From Fragilariopsis cylindrus CCMP1102 (lineage: Eukaryota > Bacillariophyta > Bacillariophyceae > Bacillariales > Bacillariaceae), in NCBI GenBank assembly GCA_900095095.1, contig FMBT01000325.1, positions 284,832-348,831 of the forward strand: a stretch of DNA of 64,000 nt, given 5' to 3'. Made by a program: the position numbers and the translations under genes. This document shows positions 11,719-22,895 of this stretch, piece after piece (the first letter of the stretch is position 1; each line of letters begins with the position of its first letter). The notes under the pieces are model-generated. The model was not told the origin of the DNA, did no database searches, and was given only the letters and a program-made list of their open reading frames with translations.

Positions 11719-12960
11719 ATGTCTGGACAAGTCGCACCTACACGTATGGCCCAACAGACCTACAAGGCTAAAAAGAAAGCCGCTGAAGGTGGTCATCGAC
11801 TGCTAAAGAAAAAGGCGGACGCTCTCAAGGTTAGTATATGTTTTATTGTTTTACTGTCTGTGTCTGTTTTGTTTTTGGTCCGACGATGAATTTCAGAGAA
11901 TCCACAACTGTATTATAGTGACTTGGGAGGTATAGATAAAGGATGGGTGTGGTCTCTCTTCAAATTGTTAGTTTAGAATATCAAGCCCTTACTGCTTGAA
12001 TTTAAAAAAAGTACACACGAACGGTTAGACTAAAGAAAAAACGCGGTTGCTGTTCTTTTTAGATATTCCATTGCGAAAGCTATCGTGAAAGTATGATTTT
12101 TGGTCGGATTGAACACAATTCGAATGATTCTTTTCTGTGATATGATACATCCTTCACCCACGAAAAAAAGATTCTGCTAAAGTTTTGCGTGGACGGTGTA
12201 ATTTTTTCGTCGTGATCGTTTCTCCCTCGTTTAATTGTCTCTCACTATTCAATATTTGACTTTGTTTTGATTTTTTCTCGTATCCAAAAACCACGACTAT
12301 TATATATAGATGAAATTCCGGGACTATGCCAAGGCTATAGCTGAAACCAAATCGGGCATGTCCTCAGATGCCTCCAGTGCATTCTTCAGTCTAACGCAAG
12401 CTGAGTACGCTGCCGGTAACTTTAAGCAAAAGGTTGCTGAAGGAAGTATGAGCGCTCGTATTCGGATTGGAGGTAGTGTAGACAATGTAGCTGGAGTTAA
12501 ACTCCCCGTCTTCACTAAGTACGATACTGGTGCCGTCGCCGATAACCAATCGCTTGGATTGATCGGTGGAGGTAAAAAGATTGTGGCCGTTCGTGAAAAG
12601 TTCACCATTCTATTAGATAAGTTGATCAGACTAGCTAGTTTGCAAACATCATTTGTTACACTTGACGAAGCAATTAAGATTACAAATCGACGTGTTAATG
12701 CACTTGAATGTGTGACTATTCCCAAGATTGAAAACCTCTTGAAGTACATTGAACGTGAACTCGATGAATTGGAACGTGAGGACTTTACGCGACTTAAGCT
12801 GGTGAAAAAGAAAAAAGAGGTGACGCAGAAGCTAGAAGACGCAGCTAAGGCGGAAAGAATTGCGAAAGCAGAGGCATTAGGAAATGACATCAGCGGTGGC
12901 GGTAAAGATGTGGACATTATGGGCGGCTTCGATGCAGAAGACGACGATGTTGTCTTCTAA
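11719..12960 (+). CDS. V-type H+-ATPase subunit D
   Basis: Exon 1 is 11719..11829 (MSGQVAPTRMAQQTYKAKKK to DALK) and exon 2 is 12310..12960. The 480-nt intron 11830..12309 (GTTAGT..TATATAG) is in phase 0 and exon 2 begins MKFRDYAKAI. The protein has 253 residues. Subunit D is the central rotor stalk of the V1 sector, which transmits torque from ATP hydrolysis to the membrane ring. The family features are visible: the N-terminal PTR(M) segment, GGHRLLKKKADALK, the central LGLIGGGKKI block and the C-terminal coiled coil ITNRRVNALECVTIPKIENLLKYIERELDELEREDF. The C-terminus is acidic (DAEDDDVVF). The frame is intact throughout. Confidence 0.95.
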
Positions 12961-13270
12961 GAAATGACGTACAAGTATATTGTAATATAATATAATAAGA
13001 ACAGATTTTAATGAAGTAAGATACATTTTGAATGAATGGGAGTTTTATTTTTTTAATTCTGTCTTGGATCACGTAGTGTAGTTATACTGTTATTACTATA
13101 AAATGGCACAAAATACAAATGCATCGTATGAATGTAATGTATAAGCCAAAGGAATTACCTTCTTGCAGTGTCTTCGCAGATCGAGTATAGACAATTCGAC
13201 TGAATCATCTAGAGAAGTAATAGAATGCAAGTAATTGTATAATCACAAATCAACATCAGTGAAGCAATGA
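12961..13270. other. Convergent 3' interval V-ATPase D / HEI10-like gene
   Basis: AT-rich 3' flanks of two convergent genes; nothing else seen. Confidence 0.5.
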
Positions 13271-14700
13271 CTATCGTTGTCGTCCAAACGGCATGATGAT
13301 ATTCTTTTTACGAGTGAGGTTCAACAAGTCACGTTCTTGGGCCAACTGTGTTTTATAGTTGTGCGACGAAACAACAACAACAACAACAACAACAACAGTA
13401 AGTTGACGAAAAATGGTTTTAACTTGCGTCGATTATACGATGCTCAACACCCAATAAACACAATTCAAAAGCGATAGTCACTTACTTCTCGTTCTTCCTT
13501 CTTTCTTACGTAATGTTGAAATGGCCGATGATGTGACTCATGTATCGCAGACGACGACGATGACGATGCTGCTGACGATGACGACCCCGGGGGACGAAAC
13601 GATGACAAGCCAGATCCCGATGACCGTCCTCCGTTTCCACTACTATTGGTATTATTGTTTTGGGCCAACATCCTCTTCAATTGTTGGATTTGACGATCCT
13701 TTTCTACAAGTTGTCGATCTTTTTGGCGTAACCGCTCTGTATTTTCTTCGTGTCGTTTTTGGAATGAAATGATGTCTATCTTGCTTGCCGCGAGTTGTTT
13801 CCGGTAGATTTCGCATTGTCTCATGTTATTATGACCTTCCTGGCTATGTCGATCAGTCTCTCGTACAAATTGCTTGAGAATGTTTTAATGGGAGAAAAGG
13901 AAGAAGATGAAAAGACAAAGAATAGAATAGAATAGAACGATCAGAACAGGACATGATATTATAGAATAACGAAAGTCCAAGAGTACTGTAATACATGATA
14001 TGTATATATAAATATAAGCGAAACTTACGTTGACAAAGAATCTGTAATTTCTTTCTAGTGTATGATGCTCTCGAAGCAATGCAGCAAATACGTCATTCCA
14101 AGCAATCGTAGCACCGGGTTGCTTCGAAGTTTTGGTCAATAAACTCTGTACAATTCCGTTGGGATCGTTCGAGATTTTGCTATCTGGATCGGAGACGGTA
14201 ACTTCCGTGAAATCGTTTTCTCCTAAGATACGACCACAATTGGGACAGTTTGCATTGGTATTGAAGTGGTTGTACGTACATTCTGTTTTCGTTTTGATTA
14301 TAATATTGAATGTGTTTCGTAAGATTTTTGTGAGGTAGGATACGATGAGTATTAGTGTGCAAAGCTAACGAAGAAATAATGAAAAGCAGAGTCCACAAAT
14401 AACATCCGTAGCGCCATTAAAAAGGCATCGACACTACTCGATCTGATCTGACTTACCATCGCAAAACAAACAGTCACACGAACAAACGAAAGCGGTAGCA
14501 TCGATCGGTTGTCTACACTTGTTGCATGGCATCGGAGACCATCTATGATGAGATGACGACGACGACGAACAAAAGTCGTTGCCGTGATTGCTGTGATTGC
14601 TGCTAGCGGGACGAATGCTGCTGTGAATACTGCGACTGCCGTGACCGGTGTCAATCGAACAAGAGGAGGAGAATGACGCCGACGATGACGGCGAATACAT
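13271..14700 (-). CDS. HEI10/ZIP3-family RING protein (meiotic crossover SUMO/ubiquitin ligase type)
   Basis: Four exons on the minus strand: 14457..14700, 14029..14282, 13486..13872 and 13271..13345, all with GT-AG borders and compatible phases, giving about 319 residues. After a Ser-rich N-terminus, the RING is split by the first intron: CNKCRQPIDATAFVCSCDCLFCDECTYNHF, then NCPNCGRIL. A coiled coil follows (ERNYRFFVN, MRQCEIYRKQLAASKIDI, RLRQKDRQLVEKDRQIQQLKRML), then a Gly/Ser/Pro tail. A RING with a single degenerate pair, a central coiled coil and a disordered basic tail is the layout of HEI10/CCNB1IP1, ZIP3 and RNF212, which mark crossover sites on meiotic chromosomes. The last exon (LAQERDLLNLTRKKN..GRQR) is short and less certain. 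A general RING ligase with a coiled coil remains possible. Confidence 0.75.
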
Positions 14701-15587
14701 AGTTGTAGATTCAATCAATAGAGCCAATTATATCACTTCGAGTTATTAATTATACTGTATTAAAAGAAGGAGAAGCGAAGAAGAAGAAGAAGCGTGTGTT
14801 CTGGATTGTTGTTAACGACCGGTCGTTGAGAGTACTGAAATAATAAATACAAGATGTAGTACCAGTAATACACTGCATTTGTACTATTTGTTAAGCAAGC
14901 AACTGATGATAAATGATTGAGCGAGAATACGCTGAAAAATTCCCACCGATACGTTTTCATCTTTCACCTCGACAAAACGAAAAATAAACGACATTTTTGA
15001 TCGGTCGACGACTTCAAACTATCTGATCGGTACTGTCTGTCGAATAATAAATTAATAGAGAGCACAATGAATATTGACTTACATCTTGTTTCCCGATAAT
15101 AATTTCGTTTACTTTCACCACCAGCGAAAGAAATGGTTACAATCGTTTCGTGCGTTACCTTCGACAGAGTCAACTTTATTACGATTGCTTGTTCTTTGAT
15201 TTTGAGACTCGAAGAGATTATTATTTATCGTGATGAAGTTTTGCCCTTCGGCCTTTTTCAAATTTCTTGCCGCAGTCACAGCATTTTTATTCTGTCAATT
15301 ATCGATTTCTGTCAATTCTTATCTTCTTTTCCCATATCCCCCTGCTACCTCAATCCCGCGCGCGCGGAACTCGCAAAATTCTAAAGATCTGTTCAATTCC
15401 AATTGCATGCCGATGTTCCATCGACACGACAGCACATGACATACATTTTCGAATGATAGATATTGACCTCGACATCCGTAACAAGCATTGCGTTACAATC
15501 TCAACCCAGATCTATTGTGTTCGTATCATTTATTAGACCACTGTAGTAGCTACTCCATACTTGGGGAAGACGAATTTATATCTAAGG
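14701..15587. other. Divergent promoter interval HEI10-like / ABCG
   Basis: No gene recognised. Short frames on both strands lack coding character. Confidence 0.5.
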
Positions 15588-18261
15588 ATGATGATCAACA
15601 AGACAAAGAGATCTTTCTCGCAAAATTATACCGATAGCCACATGTGTGGATACTATGGATTAGTGATAGCTCTCATGTGCTGCATGGTGATCTTTCCGTC
15701 TGAAACGGTTGCACAAAGGGCGGCTGTTGGTATAGGGAGTAAACTCAAGAAAGGCATATTTGGTGGTAATAGTTTCGGAATCAAAAAGAATAGTAACAGT
15801 GCACAAGAAGGTGAGGATAACGACGAAGACGGTGACAACGGGATGATACTTCAAGTATTGATGATAATCATGGAAAAACCTGGAATTACTTTACGATGTT
15901 GGTTGCTTTGTCGGATACGTTTATTGTATCTCTTTCAGCAAAAGAAAATCAATAACATCGAACAAACTCTCGCTTCAGGTGGCGGCATGGCGGTGAGTGG
16001 CCGGCTGCCGATTTCTTGCTTGCCTATACCTAAGTTGTAGTTATGTTTGAAACGAAACGATATACGCACTTTGAAGTGACGAAATGATTATTACGTGTGT
16101 GCTGTTTGTTCTTGTTTCTGCTTTCTGGGTTGTTACCGTTTGAATGCGAGCGACATTTCTCACTGTTCTCTCTTTCGAATTTTTATTACATGTATTCAAA
16201 TTGTATAACTCTATTATGATGTATCTTTATTCTTGCCGTCGTTCAGAGGAAGAGGTTATTATCCAAGACGGTCATACCAAGGCAGTGGAAAAAATGGACT
16301 TAGGTTTCAATGGAATCTATATGGAATTGGCAGCCAAAAAGAAGAAGAAAAGTCGCGTCATATTAGACGGTAGCATTCGTGGTCGAGCCCGTCCTGGACG
16401 TATGCTGGCAATAATGGGACCGAGTGGTGGTAAGTTAACTGTTATCTCTTTATTTGATCAATTGTTATCGTTCTCGGTAAAACAAATTAAATTTGCGTTG
16501 GGCAAGATACGTCATTGACGAGAAAAACCTTCCCATAATTCATTCACTTCGTTTTTGCTTTGTATATTTGTATTTGTATTTATTCTAGCCGGGAAGTCTA
16601 CTGTAATGCATGCGTTAGCAGGTAAGGTGAAGGCGTCAGCTGATATTCAATTGGAAGGGGCGAGATACATCAACGGTCACGCTATTACAGGTGATTCGCA
16701 AGTTCCAGCCGCGTTTGTCAAACAGGAAGTCAGCTTTTTCCCTCACATGACCGTGCGAGAGACGCTAGCTTTCCGTGTCGAGCTCAAATTAGGGAGTTTA
16801 ATTTCAAAGCAAGCGCAAGTGGAGAGAGTCGATGAATTGATCCAAAAGCTACAATTAGAAAAATCAGCTGATACGATTGTTGGTGATGTAAAGGTTCGCG
16901 GTATTTCTGGTGGAGAACGGCGGCGACTTGCGATTGCTTGTGAACTTATCTCTAATCCCTCTGTGATATTCCTTGACGAACCGACTAGTGGATTGGATAG
17001 TACATCAGCAGCCACTCTTGTAGCGGCGCTGCGAAATCTTGCAGATTCAGGAGAAACTGTTGTGGCTGTGATTCATCAACCTAGTCAGTATGTTTTCAAT
17101 GCTTTTGATGATTTGTTGCTGGTTTCCGAAGGCAAGCAAATGTACTTTGGAGAAACCTCTAAGGTACGGGATTATATGAATCAAAATGTGATGAAGGCAC
17201 CTGCTGAAATGGGAACGGCAGAACACGTATTGGACTGTATTTCTAAAATGGAACAACCAGGTGAAACTCCTGAGGATGCATCGGATAGGATCGATAGCTT
17301 AGCCTCGCTGGCACGAACACAAGATATTGATGTGGGGGAGTTACCCGCATCAACTGCTGTTAAAAAGTATCGCGGAGATTCCAACTTACGTCGAGCCAAT
17401 ATTTTCGTTCAATTTAAGCTTTTGTTACGACGTTCGATTCGAGAAAACTTCAGGAGCAAAGCAACGTTAATAATCAAGTTGGTACAGCAGGTCTCTTTGG
17501 GTCTTATATATGGAACTATCTACCATTTGGGTGACAATCAAGCTAGCATCATGGATAGATTTGGTTTAATTTCCTTGATTGCTATTGGTGGATCGAATAT
17601 GGCGATGGCTAGCACAATCAGGGCATTTCCAAAAGAAAAGGCCATTGTTTCAGGTGAACTTGGCGACCACATGTATGGAACTCTTCCATACTTTATTGGT
17701 AAGGCGATGTCGGAAATCCCACTTACGGCATTTTTTAATTCCCTTTTTGGTGTTTTAGTGTCGTCATTGACTGGTCTGAACAGCACATTTGGCAAGATGA
17801 AGCGCTTTTTAGGGCTGGTTTCTCTACACGGATTAGCCGGCCAATCAGCTGGGCTTGCGATTGGAGCTCTTGCTCCATCACAAGAGGCAGCATTGGCACT
17901 TTTCCCTGCAATCATGGTCCTCAATATTATTTTTGACGGCAAGAATATATCCGAAGAAAGTACGCCTCGTTTTCTAAGATGGCTTCCAAAGATTGGGCTC
18001 ATCCGTTGGGGCTTCGAAGGTATGAGTTTGAACGAATTTGAGGGTTTAGAATTCAGTAGTTCAGGGCCACGTCGAGGGCCAGTGGCCAAAAATGGCGTAG
18101 ATGCTTTAGCTAGGTTTGGACTAGGGAACAACTCGTTGTCCACAGTAGTGAAGGCACAGGTTCTCATCATTTCTGCCTCATGGTTCATGAGTTATCTAGG
18201 ACTTACTCTTACGCGTCAAAAGTTCCAAAAAATGGAAGTACGTGCTAACGATTCCAAATAA
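15588..18261 (+). CDS. ABCG (White-type) half-transporter
   Basis: Exons 15588..15992, 16249..16429 and 16589..18261, about 752 residues. The intron between exons 2 and 3 interrupts the Walker A codons; splicing restores MGPSGAGKST. Other ATPase motifs are ISGGERRR (signature), VIFLDEPTSGLDS (Walker B) and VIHQPS (H loop). The membrane domain begins about residue 430 (RRSIRENFRSKATLIIKLVQQ) and has the GTLPYFIGKAMSEIP and GLAGQSAGLAIGAL segments seen in ABCG proteins. ABCG dimers export lipids, sterols or small hydrophobic compounds; the substrate cannot be told here. The N-terminus is unusual: about 135 residues before the ATPase, with a hydrophobic leader (YYGLVIALMCCMVIFP). From about 15843 an alternative frame (DDTSSIDDNHGKTWNYF..) looks at least as protein-like as the open one, so exon 1 may hide compensating indels. 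Confidence 0.92.
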
Positions 18262-18683
18262 ATACTCTACCGAAATTGGTTCCCGTTGATGAGATAATGA
18301 ACTACATATATAATGTTTTGCTTTGCCAACACAATTGATACTACACTGTAGTCGAGCTCGTCTAGAAAAAATAGTAATAGTTAAACACGGATAGTATAGT
18401 ACTGTACCTTATTTATTTAAAACAATCTCTTTTTGATATTAGTCTCTAGAGGGAAAAGGGGTAGTCAGATTCGCCCAAACCCAATAGGTTAATTTATATA
18501 TCAAAAATAGCACTACTTTAGTTCTTATTTCTTTTTTAAATACGACGACAACCATCCACAATGGATATATATGGTATCACAATTATTTCACTACAGTATA
18601 CACCGAAAGTAGTAAAATACTCGTCTACAAGATACAAATCGAATTATTTACTACCGATATATATACACTTTTTATATCTTAAT
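18262..18683. other. Intergenic interval ABCG / prefoldin 2
   Basis: AT-rich. It contains GTACTGTAC at about 18409, one instance of a motif that recurs in intergenic DNA of this window. Confidence 0.5.
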
Positions 18684-19691
18684 ATGGCAGCTGAAGCACC
18701 CCCGCAGATACAATACCGTGATTTGATGGCAGAATGTCAACAACTCATGTCGAAGATAGCATCGATCGAAGGCGATCGAAATGAACACGTTCTTGTGGAA
18801 GAGACATTACAACCACTAGATGCGGGTCGTCGTGCATATCGGTAAGGTGTCGTTACTTCTTCTCTCTCCCTATATATTTCTCCGTCTTCTATTCTCTCCC
18901 TATATATTGAATTCCCTACCAAATCGCTCACTAATATCAAAATACATATGATATTATTTCATTCTCAACTTTCTAAAACTGTGAATTTTTACCTTTAAAA
19001 TAAAAACAAAAAAACTTCGTCATTACTGTACTCAGACTGGTTGGGGATGTAAGTACTGTATATTAATTTATGTACCACCAGTATTTATGTTTACTTATTG
19101 TATTATTCTTAAAAGGTTGCTGGTGCGAATATTTCACACAGATTTTAAAAAAAAATTAAAAAATCTCACCTTTTCTTTTATTATTTTCTTTTAAAAAGGT
19201 TTTAGTAGAACGAACCGTTGCCGAAGTTTTGCCATCGATTACTCAAAACAAGGATAATGTAAGGGCTTTTTACGATGTTTTGATTATGATACTGTCTTGC
19301 TATATAATAATAAGTTTGTCTGTTTGTACTTTCACAGTCGCGGATGTCTAATACTTTTATTGTTTAATTTCCTCGTCGAATTTCCGTTGTATGTATGTGT
19401 TTTTACTTCTCTATTTTCACTGCATACATGATATTAATTGAACTTGGTTCCGAATTTGCGGGGGTTTTCAACCGACGAAATGAATTTATCTTACTGTGGT
19501 AACTGTTTCTTATCGAAAATGAATGGATGGTTTTATACAATACCGATACAATATTATTATTATTGTTGTTGTTGTTGTTGTTGTTTTTGTCTTTGTAGTT
19601 AAACGCGACGATTCAAGCTTTGGGAGATAGACTATCAATCCGACAAAAGAAGGCGGCAGAACTCAAATCTAAACACAACTTGGACCAGTAA
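18684..19691 (+). CDS. Prefoldin subunit 2, four exons including a 13-nt microexon
   Basis: Exons 18684..18841, 19036..19048, 19199..19258 and 19599..19691 give 107 residues (324 nt including stop). The start at 18684 gives MAAEAPPQIQYRDLMAEC; an upstream in-frame ATG at 18561 would add a hydrophobic, unlikely extension. The family core is continuous only when the 13-nt exon is included: RRAYR-LVGD-VLVERTVAEVLPSI, matching the conserved YRxVGxVLVERTVxEVLP of prefoldin 2, followed by LNATIQALGDRLSIRQKKAAEL and KHN. Prefoldin is the hexameric co-chaperone that delivers unfolded actin and tubulin to the CCT chaperonin; subunit 2 is a beta-type subunit with a coiled-coil hairpin. All introns have GT-AG borders; the microexon uses TACTCAG and GTAAGT. 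Confidence 0.9.
19562..19585. repeat. (GTT)n run near prefoldin intron 3 acceptor
   Basis: A GTT repeat contributes to the T-rich tract ahead of TTTGTAG, as in the PNGase intron. Confidence 0.65.
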
Positions 19692-20647
19692 ATATAGTAA
19701 AATAGGCAAATTCAATGACGTAATTACATTTAAATTAAATACAACAGTATGAAATTCATATTCATGGGAGGGAAGAAGAAGAAAAGAGAACCGTTGGTAA
19801 TATACATCACACTTCGATCGTACAGTCCTATATTCGACAAAAGCAACAGCATTAAATGGACACAGTATTTTATCTTATTGAACAGACGCATTGAGTTAAC
19901 TGTGTCACAAAAAATCGAACGAACAAAGACTACCTCATTCGGATTGATGATGTTGGTAAATGTGACCCTAGCAACATGAATATGCTACCATGTCCAATAA
20001 TAGAAGTTACAGTAAGAACGTAATAGTTGAAGAATGAAATAAAATTGAGTATTAATTTTAAGATAGTTTATTGGTCCTACGATAATTTCAAATAAATAAT
20101 ACCTAGACTAACACGTTTACAAACTAGGAATTTAAAATCTGCTAGCTCTGTTCACAAATAGTTATAATATGCAGGGTGCATTAAGGATATTAAATATTGA
20201 TTGAATGACCCACAGATAGACGCTAACACCAACCTAATACTGTCATTTCGTATAGTCAAAAGTGACAGATATTGCATCATGCCAGTTACCAGTGAAAACA
20301 TGATCTACGAATATAATAAACAAGCAAAGATAGTAAAATAGTCAGACGGGATTGGGTGCCACGACTAAATTGAATACACGTAATCAAAATTAAAAATACA
20401 ACAAATACAAATAATTAACAACACAAATAATTAACAACAACACAACACAAACACAAATCGACAACTACAACTAACAACAAATCAACAACCCGGAGCAAGT
20501 GATCCCACGAGTGTGTTTGGATTTACAGTATTCCTCTTTCCTTCAAGACCGAAAATTAAATACATTGCATCAATAATTCAAGCACATCTTTAACCGCAGC
20601 TTTTCGAATCTGCCAGTAGGTAAATCAAATAAAAATACCAGAAGAAG
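19692..20647. other. Intergenic interval
   Basis: No gene supported. The 3' part (about 20400-20500) is rich in CAACAA/AACAC and probably forms the 5' leader of the CPSF30-like gene. Confidence 0.45.
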
Positions 20648-22895
20648 ATGTCAACTCTACCCAAAGACCTGACGGTCAATACAATAGAATACGACTTCGA
20701 AGATTATGCCCTCAAACATGGAATCCCGGAAACCCTCGATCCACTTCCCTACCGCAAAGCGGGTAGTGTTTTTCAGAGTGAAGATCCGAACAACACCGAC
20801 AGCAACATCATCGAAGAGCAGCAACAGCAACAGCAGCAGCAACAAAGTGCGAACTTGACCAGTGCCAAACATGATCCCCGGCTTCGTACAGTTGTATGTC
20901 GCCATTGGTTGAGAGATCTGTGTATGAAAGGTAGCGCCTGTGAATTTTTACATCAATACGATCTTTCTAAGATGCCTTTGTGTCGGCACGGTGAACGCTG
21001 CAAAATTTCTGAATGTCCATTCCGTCATATCAGCGAGGCAAATCGGTTGGAATGCGTGTTTTACAGCCAGGGTTTTTGTATCCATGGTCCATTTTGTCGT
21101 TATAAACACGTTAGACGAGATCGACAAGATCTACCTCAAGTGGCTGATTTTACCCTTGGATTGAGTCAAATGCAAGCGGCGGCGAATCAACTCGAGGGAG
21201 AATCAGGTCAGCGATCGAACAACCGCCGGAACAACCAACAAGGGAACCAGGAGGGTGGTGCCTATGGGGATGCTTCCAGCCGACGTCCTGCACCGAAACC
21301 AAATGAATTTTCAAAATCAGTCTGTGCAAACACTTTATGCAGGGCAATTGCCCATTCGGGGACAGATGTCATTATGCTCACGGTGACACGAATTGCGACA
21401 ATTTCCAGACAAAAAAGACGAAGATAAACACAGAGACGAAAGGTAGGTCATTTTATCATTCATTCATATCGTGCGTGTATAGTGTATTTGTGTGCTTGGT
21501 TGTGGTTGGTGTCTATGTTTAAGACCGTTTCGACAAAACAATGTTGCTGGTAGAGTTAGCGGGTTTGTTATCAAACTATACAGAGTTCTGACCCTTGTTC
21601 CTAACTATCGACCTTTCTTCTGTCATGTGATGTACTTTCAGTGGCGATGTCGACAATGCGAATGATACTGAGTTACAAGACAATATGATCGCTAATATTA
21701 ATAATGTCGACTTTTTTCACGGTGTCGCTTCGGGTGGGGGAAAGCCATCGCCAATTCTTGAACCGGAACACGCTAAGTTTTTTATTCTACTAGCGGCCAC
21801 GCAGACTGACTTGAGCATCTCAACTGAAACAGGAGAATGGTACGTCCAGGCAAAGCATGCCAAAAAACTCAACGATGCCTACCACAATACAAATAAAAAA
21901 GCTGGAAGGCCACAGGTCATGATTTTCTTTACCGTAAGCGATTCCCGACACATTCAAGGGGCCGCAGTGATGACATCAGAGGCTACACATCGGGAAATTT
22001 ATAAGGGAAGAATTTGTTGGTAAGACCCCCCTGGAATTGCAATTTTCATGTCGTTTTTCGGTCGAATGGTATCGTACAACGGAAATGTCCACTACCACTG
22101 CACTGGGGCGGCATCGGATTTGTCTTTGCCAACATCCCAAACAGAATTATGCAAAGAGATGAGTTGGAAAACAGGTGAATCCCTCATGAAAGCTGTGTGG
22201 AACTCTCCATTGGTAACGCTATACGAGTCATGGGGGGAGAATTATGGCGACAATGGAGGAGAATATAAAGAACCACCAGCTCCTGATTCACTCCTAACAG
22301 ACTTCCGATGTCCTTCTCCCGATGAGGTTCCGTGGCCTGTGTTACCAGGTCCGGGATTCATTTTTGGTTGTTCCTCGGACACTATGGACGAATGTCTTGG
22401 TGGAGGTATTTTGGGCTTGCCATGCATATGAAAGGGCGGCACAATGGATTGTTCCTGGTACAAGTGTTTTTTGTTCAATGTAACCGATCGACTCCTGTTT
22501 GGTGTTTTTGAAGCGTTGACACCGGCTCGAGTGAACATGGAACCGACAGCATTTTCTAAAAATCCCAAGGCAACCTCAAGTCCTTTTCCTGTTCAAATTC
22601 GGGTGCGAGTGAGTTTGGAATGCCCTCCTTAGAAGATACAGACCCAATTTTGAATGATATCTTGCGAAGTCGTGGAAAGAGTGGACGTATCGGAAGTTTA
22701 ACTTTTGCTCAAACAGAAGCAATAGCGAGTTTGCTAGCAAGTCAATGTGGCGCTCTTCAGTATATGATGGACTATCAGCAGGGATTGTGGGAGGGTGTTG
22801 AGGTCAACCCACCGCCAATCGCTTTACCACCGAAAGTTGACAGCACAACTAATAATGTGCCGAATAGTAGTAACAATACGATGATGCAGGAGTGA
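20648..22895 (+). CDS. CPSF30-type CCCH zinc-finger protein with YTH and DCD domains, frame broken by one-base contractions
   Basis: Exon 1 (20648..21442) has CPSF30 fingers: CRHWLRDLC..CEFLH, CRHGERC..CPFRH and CVFYSQGFC..CRYKH, then CKHFMQGNCPFGDRCHYAH. The intron is 21443..21641 (GTAGGT..TTTCAG). Exon 2 holds a YTH domain: KFFILLAATQTDLSISTETG then EWYVQAKHAKKLNDAY with the first cage Trp, the second Trp near 22017, VEWYR near 22070 and VHYHCTG near 22092. A DCD domain follows: GFIFGCSSDTMDECL, WIVPGTSVFLFNVTDRLLFG, VFEALTPARVNMEP, PVQIRVRVSLECPPLEDTD. Frames change near 21310, 21405, 22020, 22085, 22410, 22435, 22465 and 22630; each is repaired by adding one base to a short run (e.g. CCC at 22630). 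The YTH C-terminal half and the DCD start share one open frame, 22048..22431. CPSF30 binds the polyadenylation signal region; YTH reads m6A, as in plant CPSF30-L. Confidence 0.85.

Noticed and set aside
12324-12917. Long open frame antisense to the V-ATPase D gene
   Set aside because: Codon-mirror shadow of a well-conserved gene; Ser/Leu-rich with no motifs.
17538-18188. 216-codon frame antisense to the ABCG membrane domain
   Set aside because: Shadow of a conserved coding region.
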